A stretch of 26,789 bases of DNA from positions 1 to 26,789 of the forward strand of contig DIHK01000051.1 of the NCBI GenBank assembly GCA_002420115.1. Reading direction: 5' to 3'. Of this stretch, positions 7,895 through 15,427 are shown piece by piece. The position numbers and the translations under genes are program-made. Each line of letters begins with the position of its first letter. Within the stretch, counting starts at the first letter, position 1. The notes under the pieces are model-generated. The model was not told the origin of the DNA. It did not search any database and was given only the letters and a program-made list of their open reading frames with translations. The stretch is from Nitrospira sp. UBA5698 (GTDB lineage Bacteria > Nitrospirota > Nitrospiria > Nitrospirales > Nitrospiraceae).

Positions 7895-9520
7895 TTATCG
7901 CGTAAGCGCCAGGTACCCGGGTAGGTCATGAATCACGAGTCCTGCGAAGTTGGCCTGGTGAATTTGAGCAAAGAGGTTCGTGATCATGCGCTGCACGTCT
8001 TGCTGCGTCCGTCCGGCAAAGGAAAGACGCTCAGGGCGTACCACCGTTCGATGATGAATGCGAAACCACATCCGATGATCCTGTCCCGGCGATTCCATTT
8101 GTTTCTGAGGCTCCAAGGTCAACGTTCGTCGGACAGGGTCGAGTACACCGTCCGCCAAAGCGGTTCGGTACTCTCGTTTCAGGATGACATGCCGCTCGAG
8201 AAGCAGGCTTGTTGTTTCCAGGGCGAGCCAGACTGGCACATTTGCTAAGGCTCCGTAGCGGAGAATGTCGTCACTGATTGCCATCACTTCGTCTGCATCT
8301 GTTCGATAGCTCATGACGGCCACTTCGTCTACCCGATCCATCACCGAAAATGCGAGAGGCCGCTGCCTGTGAATGGTGGAGGAGAACCAGAAGGGAATCA
8401 CCACGGAGAGTTTCGCTCGCCCCCGCAAGGCAGACTTCACACGATCGATGGTGTCTAAATAGCGATCGAAGATCGTGTTGTCTTCGGGAAAGCCATCTAA
8501 TAGGTACGGTTCGATGTCTAATTGCACACCAGGGAGCTTCTGAATTCCCATCAGTCCCAGTAACCGGTCTAATTTCAAGATCAACGGTGTGGCGTGGTCG
8601 ATCATGTCCGGAGCCCCGTCGAGCGCATAGAGCTCAATATCCGACGACTTCGTGACGGCAAAGAGTTGGGCGTAGGCGTTCCAGATGTCATCCGAGTCAT
8701 GCACATCGGGGAGTTGGAGCAAGATCCGTCGACAGTGCTGCTTCCGACAGGCCATCACCATGCTCTCTGGATCTTGTATCGCCGAGCGGTAGTCCCAATA
8801 CCAAAATCCCATGGATGGAGTCGGAGGAGAATCGGATGTTGGTGTACTGAAGGCGAGTTCGTCGATGACCAGGTCCACATCTGTTTCGGTCACGAGTCGA
8901 ATCTGAGTCAGCTGCCGAAGGTCGACCTGTCGCGCGAGTGAGGCCAGTGGCACCTCGAGTGAGAAGTGCCCAATCAGACGTTCGGCTACTGAATGAGCCC
9001 GCTGCGCGTCGACCAATTCCATCTTCACAGGACTTGAGGTCGTCCCGCGTACCAGGAGCGTGCGAAATGATAATGTATCCAGACTCTTGTTGGTTGTCTG
9101 CAAAGACCACACTGCTCCGCAAGGAGCAGTTCCTTGGCGATCAATCCTGAGATGGAGCGGGGAGATCAGACGGACCTCACTCGCCTGACAGGTCGCCATG
9201 GGTTGCCAAGCTCCGGCCTGAGTCGAGAGGTCTAGTCGGTCATCTGATGGTCGATGAGAGGAAAGAACAAATGAATTGGCCGTCTGCCGCCCGCGCACTA
9301 TAATTTTGGGAATAGGCTGAGAACCGGCATAGACTAATTCGATTTCCTCGACGTCGGTTAGTGCACGCTGTCCGGGAATCATCAAATCTTGGGTGAAGGC
9401 CACGGAGGGCCAGAGCCAGCCTGCGAGGATGAGCACCCCGGCGGTCACTCGTCGGTGTAGCCGCTTCGAGGATGAGGACTCAGGGAGCGAGCCGCCATGC
9501 AACTCAATTCTGCCCCGCAT
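7895..9520 (-). CDS. Exported GH18-like TIM-barrel protein
   Basis: The protein has about 541 residues from the ATG at 9520. An earlier ATG at 9562 adds 14 residues and would overlap the divergent synthase start. An N-terminal hydrophobic signal (VTAGVLILAGWLWPSVAF) precedes a beta-rich domain (about residues 55-225) that resembles a carbohydrate-binding sandwich. A TIM-barrel-like domain follows from about 237 to the end. It carries GVQLDIEPY (E337 as possible acid/base), LSVVIPFWFSS and VAVMSYRTD. These match the general pattern of GH18 strands 4 and 6, though the classic DxxDxDxE is reduced to LDIE. It could trim or modify the polysaccharide made by the divergent synthase, as PgaB does in the pga system. 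The family is not recognised with certainty, and hydrolytic activity is inferred from fold-level motifs only. Confidence 0.65.
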   Translation of the reverse strand: MRGRIELHGGSLPESSSSKRLHRRVTAGVLILAGWLWPSVAFTQDLMIPGQRALTDVEEIELVYAGSQPIPKIIVRGRQTANSFVLSSHRPSDDRLDLSTQAGAWQPMATCQASEVRLISPLHLRIDRQGTAPCGAVWSLQTTNKSLDTLSFRTLLVRGTTSSPVKMELVDAQRAHSVAERLIGHFSLEVPLASLARQVDLRQLTQIRLVTETDVDLVIDELAFSTPTSDSPPTPSMGFWYWDYRSAIQDPESMVMACRKQHCRRILLQLPDVHDSDDIWNAYAQLFAVTKSSDIELYALDGAPDMIDHATPLILKLDRLLGLMGIQKLPGVQLDIEPYLLDGFPEDNTIFDRYLDTIDRVKSALRGRAKLSVVIPFWFSSTIHRQRPLAFSVMDRVDEVAVMSYRTDADEVMAISDDILRYGALANVPVWLALETTSLLLERHVILKREYRTALADGVLDPVRRTLTLEPQKQMESPGQDHRMWFRIHHRTVVRPERLSFAGRTQQDVQRMITNLFAQIHQANFAGLVIHDLPGYLALTR

Positions 9521-9525
9521 CACGC

Positions 9526-10953
9526 ATGACATTCGAAACGATCTACGGTGTATCACAGGCATTGTTTCTACTATATTTGGTTACCCTGACGGGAGGGTAC
9601 TTACTTCTCAATGTGATTTCCATCTTTTCCCTTCGGCAGTACTTTGAAGAGCGGATGGGTGAACACTTCCCGCAGGCGTTCACCGGGTATGAACCGCAAA
9701 TTAGCATCATTGTGCCAGCATATAACGAAGCCGCCACAATCGCGAGTTCTATTCAATCTTTGTTACAACTTCGTTATCCCGAATATGAAATCATCGTGGT
9801 CAACGATGGCTCGAAAGACGACACCATCGATGTGCTGCGGCGGGCGTTCGAACTGAAGCCGTTTCCTGAGGCGTACGGTCGCGATCTGCCGACGGAGCCG
9901 ATTCGAGCCACGTACCACTCCTCGATCTATGCCAACGTCCGTGTCATCGATAAAGAAAACGGAGGGAAGGCCGATTCGCTGAATGCGGGGATCAATCTGT
10001 CGGTCTATCCCTTGTTTTGCTGTATCGATGCGGATTCAGTTTTGGCGCAGGACAGTCTCTATCGCGTGGTGCAGCCGTTCTTGCTCGATCACCGGACCGT
10101 CGCCTGTGGTGGGACGATTCGTGTCGCCAATGGCTGCTCCGTCGAAGCCGGACGCCTGAAACAGGTGGGGTTGCCGTCGAGCCTGTTAGCGCTGCTCCAA
10201 ACCGTCGAATACCTCCGCGCCTTTTTGTCCGGTCGGCAGGGATGGTCACCCATGAATGCGATGCTGATTATCTCTGGGGCCTTTGGATTATTTCGGAAGG
10301 AGGCGGTCCTGAAAGTCGGAGGGTATCGTACGGCCACGATCGGCGAAGATATGGAGTTAGTGGTGCGCCTCCATCACCATTATCGGATCAATGATCTCCC
10401 CTATCGGATTACGTATGTGCCGGATCCTGTCTGCTGGACCGAAGTGCCGGAAGATTATCGCACGCTCAGGAATCAACGCATCCGCTGGCAGCGAGGACTC
10501 TGTGACAGTCTTGCCGGCCATTTTGAACTGTGCTGCCATCCGAAGGGCGGCACCGTTGGGTGGCTCGCCTTTCCCTTTATGGCGGTGTTTGAGTGGTTTG
10601 GACCGGCGTTTGAAATTTTCGGGTATGTCTTGTTGATGATCGGTTTGGGGTTGGGGTTGGTCTCGTTCCAGGTCTGGCTTGTCTGTGTGGGGGTTGCAAT
10701 TGGGCTCGGAATCACCCTCTCCCTGAGCGCCCTGCTGATGGAGGAAATGACGTTTCATCTGTATCAACGGCCATCGGACCTTCTCAAATTGGTTCTGGTG
10801 TCGGTTCTGGAAAACTTTGGATACCGACAACTCAACTCCTACTGGAAATTGATCGGCCTGATTCGATGGATTCGAGGCACGAAGGCGGAATGGGGCAACA
10901 TGATCCGATCGGCCTCCTGGCAATCCCAACAAGCTCGTCCAGATAATCGCTAG
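9526..10953 (+). CDS. Processive family-2 glycosyltransferase (polysaccharide synthase, PgaC/NodC-like)
   Basis: This is a 475-residue membrane protein. An N-terminal transmembrane helix (about 8-34) precedes a GT-A catalytic domain with all signature residues of processive beta-glycosyltransferases: NDGS (93-96), DAD (168-170), GED (273-275) and QRIRW (317-321). C-terminal membrane segments lie at about 350-375 and 380-408. This architecture is that of hyaluronan, chitin-oligosaccharide, cellulose and poly-GlcNAc synthases, which couple polymerisation to inner-membrane translocation. I start it at the ATG at 9526; an upstream in-frame ATG at 9472 would extend into the opposite gene. It is transcribed divergently from the hydrolase/YaiO/HEAT operon, which supplies the expected periplasmic and outer-membrane parts. 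The polymer cannot be named from sequence. Confidence 0.85.
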   Translation: MTFETIYGVSQALFLLYLVTLTGGYLLLNVISIFSLRQYFEERMGEHFPQAFTGYEPQISIIVPAYNEAATIASSIQSLLQLRYPEYEIIVVNDGSKDDTIDVLRRAFELKPFPEAYGRDLPTEPIRATYHSSIYANVRVIDKENGGKADSLNAGINLSVYPLFCCIDADSVLAQDSLYRVVQPFLLDHRTVACGGTIRVANGCSVEAGRLKQVGLPSSLLALLQTVEYLRAFLSGRQGWSPMNAMLIISGAFGLFRKEAVLKVGGYRTATIGEDMELVVRLHHHYRINDLPYRITYVPDPVCWTEVPEDYRTLRNQRIRWQRGLCDSLAGHFELCCHPKGGTVGWLAFPFMAVFEWFGPAFEIFGYVLLMIGLGLGLVSFQVWLVCVGVAIGLGITLSLSALLMEEMTFHLYQRPSDLLKLVLVSVLENFGYRQLNSYWKLIGLIRWIRGTKAEWGNMIRSASWQSQQARPDNR

Positions 10954-11084
10954 CCATTCTCTTCCGCTGCAACTTGCGCCGCTAGAGCTGCCATTACGTA
11001 ATTGAGCTATTTACTGGACTCTGTGATGACCTTTGCTACGATTCCATTCATCTCAACTATGGATTCATGGACATGGAGGTCCCT

Positions 11085-12608
11085 ATGACGTTCCCTTCCC
11101 AATTGCGTAGGCTTGGTACCTTCTCCTTCCTTTTTCTTGGTGCCGTGGCGTTCACCGGATGCACAACGAGCGGAGGAGGGGAGTCATCGGGTATCCTGAC
11201 ACAGGAGGCCTATCTTAAGGCGTCAAACACTGGTGCTGGTGATTTCTTCAGCACCGCAATTGCTTTTGATGGGGACACATTAGTTGTCGGGGCTCCCTTT
11301 GAGGACAGTAACGCGACCGGGGTCAATGGGGATCAGGCGAACAACAGCGCCAGTGCCGCCGGAGCAGTGTATGTGTTTGTTCGCACAAACGGGGTCTGGG
11401 CCCAACAGGCCTATTTGAAGGCCTCCAATACGGGAGCCGGTGACAACTTTGGTAGCAGCGTAGCTCTCAATGGAGACACGCTCGTCATTGGGGCACCGGA
11501 GGAAGCTAGCAACGCAGTCGGCGTCAATAACGATCAGACGAACAATAGCGCGAGCGGCAGCGGCGCGGTCTATGTCTTCACTCGCAGCGGCACGACCTGG
11601 AGCCAGCAGGCGTATTTGAAAGCATCCAATACGGGGGCCGGCGACCAATTTGGTCACAGCGTGGCAATTGACGGGAACACACTCGTCGTTGGGGCCACTG
11701 AGGAAGCTAGCAACGCGATCGGGATCAATGGCGATGAGACGAACAACAGCGCCAGCGGCAGCGGGGCAGTCTATGTCTTCACCCGCAGCGGCACGACCTG
11801 GAGTCAGGAGGCCTACCTGAAAGCGTCCAATACGGAGGCCGGTGACAACTTTGGCCGCAGTGTGGCCCTGAGCAGCAACACAGTGATCGTCGGGGCTAGT
11901 CTCGAGGACAGCAACGCAATTGGAGTGAATGGGAACCAAGCTGACAATAGCGCGTCAGGCAGTGGGGCAGTCTATGTCTTCACTCGCAGCGGCACGACAT
12001 GGACCCAACAGGCTTATCTGAAAGCGTCCAATGCTGGTGCCAGTGACGAGTTCGGGACCAGCGTAGCCCTGCGTGGCGACACAGTGGTCGTCGGGGCTAG
12101 TCTCGAGGACAGCAACGCAATTGGGGTCAATGGGAGCCAAGCTGACAATAGCGCGTCAGGCAGTGGGGCAGTCTATGTCTTTACCCGCAGCGGCACGACA
12201 TGGACCCAACAGGCTTATCTGAAAGCGTCCTATTCGGAGACTGGCGACAACTTTGGTTCCAGTGTCGCTTTGAGCAGCGACGCAGTGGCTGTCGGGGCAT
12301 TCAATGAGGACAGCAGCGCAACTGGGGTCAATGGCGATCAGACGAACAATAGTGCCAGCGGCAGCGGCGCGGTCTATGTGTTTACTCGCACGAATGGGGT
12401 CTGGAGCCAGCAGGCCTATCTGAAAGCATCTAATACGGAAAGTTCCGACCAATTTGGCCATAGTGTGGCTGCGAGTGGTGAACAGGTGGCCGTAGGGGCG
12501 AACACCGAGGGCGGTGCGCTCACCGGTGTGATATCCGGCACACCGAGCGAAGCCGGTACCGGAAACGGTGCGTCGATCAGTGGGGCAGCATATCTGTTTG
12601 CTCCTTAG
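11085..12608 (+). CDS. FG-GAP repeat lipoprotein with seven tandem units
   Basis: The start is the ATG preceded by GGAGG at 11075-11079; ATGs at 11067 and 11073 lack this spacing. The signal sequence ends in lipobox AFTGC. The rest consists of seven near-identical 67-residue repeats. Each has QQAYLKASNTGAGDNFG, a SVAL-GDTLVVGA strand, an Asn/Asp-rich segment (NGDQTNNSAS) and GSGAVYVFTRSGTTW. This is the FG-GAP beta-propeller blade pattern seen in integrin alpha chains and bacterial surface proteins. Seven blades match a closed seven-bladed propeller, probably with calcium in the Asp/Asn loops. A surface or adhesion role is likely, but the ligand is unknown. The last repeat is the most diverged. 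A hairpin follows 15 bases after the stop. Confidence 0.85.
   Translation: MTFPSQLRRLGTFSFLFLGAVAFTGCTTSGGGESSGILTQEAYLKASNTGAGDFFSTAIAFDGDTLVVGAPFEDSNATGVNGDQANNSASAAGAVYVFVRTNGVWAQQAYLKASNTGAGDNFGSSVALNGDTLVIGAPEEASNAVGVNNDQTNNSASGSGAVYVFTRSGTTWSQQAYLKASNTGAGDQFGHSVAIDGNTLVVGATEEASNAIGINGDETNNSASGSGAVYVFTRSGTTWSQEAYLKASNTEAGDNFGRSVALSSNTVIVGASLEDSNAIGVNGNQADNSASGSGAVYVFTRSGTTWTQQAYLKASNAGASDEFGTSVALRGDTVVVGASLEDSNAIGVNGSQADNSASGSGAVYVFTRSGTTWTQQAYLKASYSETGDNFGSSVALSSDAVAVGAFNEDSSATGVNGDQTNNSASGSGAVYVFTRTNGVWSQQAYLKASNTESSDQFGHSVAASGEQVAVGANTEGGALTGVISGTPSEAGTGNGASISGAAYLFAP
11202..12608 (+). repeat. Seven tandem 201-bp coding repeats
   Basis: The units begin with codons for Q(Q/E)AYLKAS and are exactly 201 bases apart in the copies checked (11202, 11403, and the GCTAGTCTCGAG word at 11895 and 12096). 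Units 4 and 5 are almost identical at DNA level over more than 130 bases, including silent positions, which indicates recent duplication or gene conversion. The outer units have diverged more. Confidence 0.85.
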
Positions 12609-12623
12609 TCGAGTTCTTTCCTG

Positions 12624-12654
12624 CCCCCGCACCGGTCTTGATCCGGCGTGGGGG
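12624..12654 (+). terminator. GC-rich hairpin after FG-GAP gene
   Basis: CCCCCGCACCGG pairs with CCGGCGTGGGGG around the loop TCTTGAT, giving 10 Watson-Crick pairs, one G-T pair and one mismatch. It starts 15 bases after the stop codon. There is no T-run, so it is either a weak intrinsic terminator or a 3' stabilising stem. Confidence 0.5.
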
Positions 12655-12721
12655 ATCCCTCCGTTTACCTTTCCCTCTACCCTCCGTCTAACCCATCAGA
12701 CAAGGTTGGAAGGAGGGGGCT

Positions 12722-13147
12722 ATGCAAACATTCCGTTCAAAAATGAGCCTATTCGTCATGACGGCCTCGATGCTGTTGTCAGGCTGTGTCTCGACTCTAG
12801 TGCATGACGATGTGAAGCATACCGTGGGGATCGACGGTCATTGTTCTGGGAGTCAATGGGTAGACGATTCTTCCATTGCCGTCCTACCGGTTCCGATTGT
12901 GGCATTTGTGACGCCACATTTTGATCTCCATCAGGTCTCCAGCGAACCCTACTTGAATCGGTGCGGAGCCTCAACCAGGGTGATCAATCGCGATGTCTCG
13001 GTCAACAGGGTGGCTTGTTTGCCGGCTGGGCTCACGCGGATTGTGACGCTGGGTGTTTGGCAATGGTGTCCGGCCAGGGTCACTTGGTCGGCGGATGTCT
13101 TGGCCGATACGCCACGATCTGCAAGTGTGTCGCTTAGTGAGCAATGA
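12722..13147 (+). CDS. Small four-cysteine lipoprotein of unknown function
   Basis: This is a 141-residue protein preceded by a strong ribosome site (GGAAGGAGGGG just before the ATG). The N-terminus has a signal peptide with lipobox LLSGC (C22). The mature part has four more cysteines (C41, C81, C99, C116), enough for two disulfides. Beta-prone segments such as SIAVLPVPIVAFVTPHF and RIVTLGVWQWCPARVTWSAD suggest a small beta-sandwich. I do not recognise a family. It lies between two larger lipoprotein genes on the same strand and its stop is 44 bases before the DUF5666 lipoprotein start, so it may be co-transcribed with that gene. Confidence 0.7.
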   Translation: MQTFRSKMSLFVMTASMLLSGCVSTLVHDDVKHTVGIDGHCSGSQWVDDSSIAVLPVPIVAFVTPHFDLHQVSSEPYLNRCGASTRVINRDVSVNRVACLPAGLTRIVTLGVWQWCPARVTWSADVLADTPRSASVSLSEQ

Positions 13148-13191
13148 AAGCAGAAGTCGTCATCACCATTCATTTACACAAGGAACGTACC

Positions 13192-14616
13192 ATGAATACT
13201 TCACGATGGATTTTCAGTCTGATGGGCATGATGGGACTCGCAGGACTTCTGGCTGCTTGTGGGAGCGACGGGGCACCCTCTGTATCGGCCAGTGGGTCGG
13301 GAAGCGGGTCAGGCAGCGGTTCCGCATCAGCGTCGGGCACGATCACGGGATTTGGGAGCGTCATCGTCAACGGCAAACGATTCGACACCAGTAGCTCATC
13401 ATTTACCGTCGATGGCCAGTCCGGCAGTCAGAATGATCTCAAGGTTGGGATGACGGTCACGGTCAATGGCTCGTTTAACGGGACTCAACGGTCGGCGAGC
13501 GCGGTGCTTCAGAAAGACGCGGTCGAGGGACTCGTCCAGTCCGTGGCGACGGATGGACTCAGCCTCGTTGTGATGGGGCAAACGGTGCTGGTCGATAACA
13601 ACACGGTGATCGATGATAACATTCCTGGCCGAAACGTGCTCAATCTTGTGGCTGGCACCGACCACGTCGAAGTAAACGGGCACGTTCGCCCCAACGGTGT
13701 CATTCAGGCGACGTTCATCGAACGGAAGTTGCTCAATGTGACCCCAGAGGTGCGAGGTTTTGTCACCAATCATACCGATGGCACCAAGACGTTCCAGATC
13801 GGGGCGCTCACGGTGAACTATGCGACGGCTCTGATCAACGACATGCCTGCTCCGACCGGCAATAATTGGAATGGCCTCTTGGTGGAGGCGAAGGGAACGG
13901 TCTTTACTGCTGCCACGACGACGCTCACCGCGACCAAAGTCGAACCGGAGCATCAGGGTATCGGCAATCAAGTCGATGAATTCGAAGTCGAGGGCTATGT
14001 GACGCAGGTACGTGGAACCGGAGATTTCTCCATCGGCAATAGGCGGGTGCAGACGACCGGGAACACGGAATTCCGTGGCGGCACCATTGACGAGATCGTT
14101 GTGGGCGCAAAGCTGTCTGCCGAAGGCCGATGGGACAATGGGGTGCTCCTGGCCAAACACGTCAAGTTTCATGAGAGCGTGAAGCTCGAAGGGGATATTG
14201 CGACAATCGGCGCGAGTTCGTTCACACTCACGGGATTGCCTGGTCTGACGATCGCCGTGAATGGTCAGACCGAATTCAAGGACACCAACCTCGGTGGGCT
14301 ATCGTCGGGTGACCATGTCCGACTGCGCGGGCGAGTGAGCGGTCCTAATTCCGTGATCGCCACCCGCGTCGGGTTACGGTCTGGGGATAATGACGTGGAT
14401 CTGCAGGGGCCGGTGCAGTCGATCGCTGGAAACGTCATCGTGATCTTAGGTGTGTCGGTCGATACCAGCACCATCTCGCAGTTCGAGAGTGTGAGTGGTT
14501 CCTCAATGAATCGCGCTGGGTTCCTGGCTGAAGTGAAGGTGAACTCCCTGGTGAAGGTGAAGGGCAACCTGAACGGGTCGACGGTGAGATGGGATGAGGC
14601 GGAGTTAGAAGATTAA
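13192..14616 (+). CDS. DUF5666-repeat lipoprotein
   Basis: The protein has 474 residues from the ATG that follows AAGGA at about 13181; an ATG at 13144 overlapping the previous stop gives no signal peptide. The signal peptide ends in lipobox LLAAC. Next comes a Ser/Gly linker ((SG)n, about residues 33-48). About six beta-rich units follow, each built as a V-G-x-V-T-V-NG pattern. Examples are GTITGFGSVIVNGKRF, VEGLVQSVATDGLSLVVMG, VEGYVTQVRGTGDFSIGNR, LEGDIATIGASSFTLTG and LQGPVQSIAGNVIVILG. This is characteristic of DUF5666 (PF18914), small OB-like barrels of unknown function in exported proteins. The likely location is the outer-membrane inner leaflet or cell surface. No enzymatic motif is visible. 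Confidence 0.8.
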   Translation: MNTSRWIFSLMGMMGLAGLLAACGSDGAPSVSASGSGSGSGSGSASASGTITGFGSVIVNGKRFDTSSSSFTVDGQSGSQNDLKVGMTVTVNGSFNGTQRSASAVLQKDAVEGLVQSVATDGLSLVVMGQTVLVDNNTVIDDNIPGRNVLNLVAGTDHVEVNGHVRPNGVIQATFIERKLLNVTPEVRGFVTNHTDGTKTFQIGALTVNYATALINDMPAPTGNNWNGLLVEAKGTVFTAATTTLTATKVEPEHQGIGNQVDEFEVEGYVTQVRGTGDFSIGNRRVQTTGNTEFRGGTIDEIVVGAKLSAEGRWDNGVLLAKHVKFHESVKLEGDIATIGASSFTLTGLPGLTIAVNGQTEFKDTNLGGLSSGDHVRLRGRVSGPNSVIATRVGLRSGDNDVDLQGPVQSIAGNVIVILGVSVDTSTISQFESVSGSSMNRAGFLAEVKVNSLVKVKGNLNGSTVRWDEAELED

Positions 14617-14675
14617 TTGGGCACATTTCAGTATGCGAGCTAGAGTAGGGCTAGGTGATTCTTGAAAGGAGATGC

Positions 14676-15287
14676 ATGATGAACCGTACGAGTTGGAAGG
14701 AAATCGTGTTAGGAACCATCGCTGGGTTGTCGCTTTTGACCTCTCCGGCAGTGGGGTCGATGGGTAGTCCAACTGAGGAGTTGATAGTGCGGACGGACAA
14801 TCGAGGGCCTGGTTCCTTGAACAGCGGGCCTGGATCCATGAATAGTGGACGGGATGGGGGGAGGCACAGTGGGAGAGATGGTCGAGACTCTAGGGTGGTT
14901 GCGCAAGCCGGTGATGATCTCCGCCAGGAAGATCGCCGGGCTGACCGGAGAGACGACCGTCGTGAAGATCGACGGGCCGATCGAAGAGAGGATCGCCGTG
15001 AAGATCGGCAACTCGACCGACGAGAAGATCGAGGGGAGGATCGTCAGTTCGATAGGCGTGAGGATCGACAGGCAGATCGGCGAGAGGATCATCGGTCCAA
15101 TGCAGGCGGGGAACTCCGTGGACTTGATCGAGCGGATCATGTGGCCGGGGGACATGGTCGTGAAGGCAGAGAAAATGCCAGGATGATGCAGATGGAACGG
15201 CCCCATCGACCAGAACGGATGGAGCGGCCTGAACGTCCAGAACACCCGGAGAGACCTGAGCGACCGGAACGCTCAGGAAGAAACTAG
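14676..15287 (+). CDS. Exported Arg/Asp-rich low-complexity protein
   Basis: The ribosome site AAAGGAG lies 4 bases before the ATG at 14676 and 7 before the adjacent ATG at 14679; either could be used. A signal peptide (WKEIVLGTIAGLSLLTSPAVG) is followed by a Gly/Ser/Asn stretch. A charged block built of EDRR-ADRR / EDRQ-FDRR units with a period near 12 residues comes next, then a tail of RPERPE repeats. The mature protein is almost entirely R, D, E, G and P, so it is probably disordered. The dense alternating charges could support coacervation, metal or polyanion binding, or simply be a spacer. No family is recognised. Similar charged tails occur in the genes at 18424 and 19747. It ends 30 bases before a clear terminator. 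Confidence 0.7.
   Translation: MMNRTSWKEIVLGTIAGLSLLTSPAVGSMGSPTEELIVRTDNRGPGSLNSGPGSMNSGRDGGRHSGRDGRDSRVVAQAGDDLRQEDRRADRRDDRREDRRADRREDRREDRQLDRREDRGEDRQFDRREDRQADRREDHRSNAGGELRGLDRADHVAGGHGREGRENARMMQMERPHRPERMERPERPEHPERPERPERSGRN
14928..15095 (+). repeat. Tandem charged-peptide coding repeat (GATCG-rich)
   Basis: Degenerate 12- to 36-base units around GAAGATCGNCG encode (E/D)DR(R/Q)xDRR repeats. About eleven GATC sites fall in roughly 170 bases, more than ten times the chance expectation for random sequence. The periodic codons also keep other frames open, which produces spurious reading frames on both strands. Confidence 0.7.
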
Positions 15288-15316
15288 GCGTCGTCTGACA
15301 TTGCAGTGTGGGATGG

Positions 15317-15353
15317 CAACGGCGCCGGGGTCGTCTCGGCGCCGTTGTATTTT
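15317..15353 (+). terminator. Rho-independent terminator
   Basis: A perfect 11-base stem CAACGGCGCCG / CGGCGCCGTTG around a 9-base loop is followed at once by TATTTT. It lies 30 bases after the Arg/Asp-rich protein gene and separates it from the outer-membrane barrel gene. Confidence 0.85.
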
Positions 15354-15364
15354 GAAAGCCAATC

Positions 15365-15391
15365 TTGTATCTAGGTAGTGCTAGTTAGAAT
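15365..15391 (+). promoter_or_regulatory. Possible promoter for outer-membrane barrel gene
   Basis: TTGTAT (15365-15370) and TAGAAT (15386-15391) are separated by 15 bases, just after a terminator and 37 bases before the next gene. The -10 matches five of six sigma-70 consensus bases, but the spacer is short and the -35 weak, so this is only a candidate. Confidence 0.3.
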
Positions 15392-15427
15392 AGAGAATTT
15401 CTGTGTGGAGTTCTCGCGCGGAAAGGA

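Noticed and set aside
11202..12608. Regular repeats that could suggest a CRISPR-like array
   Set aside because: The repeats are coding, 201 bp long, contiguous and in frame, with no unique spacers.
11280..12632. Several long minus-strand frames opposite the FG-GAP gene
   Set aside because: They repeat with the 201-bp period, so they are mirror products of the tandem repeats and show no start signals.
13399..14172. A 257-codon minus-strand frame inside the DUF5666 gene
   Set aside because: It is fully antisense to a well-supported lipoprotein gene and has no recognisable motif.
14709..15245. Minus-strand and second plus-strand frames over the charged-repeat gene
   Set aside because: The periodic GATCG codons keep all these frames open. 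Only the plus frame from 14676 has a ribosome site, a signal peptide and a terminator behind it.
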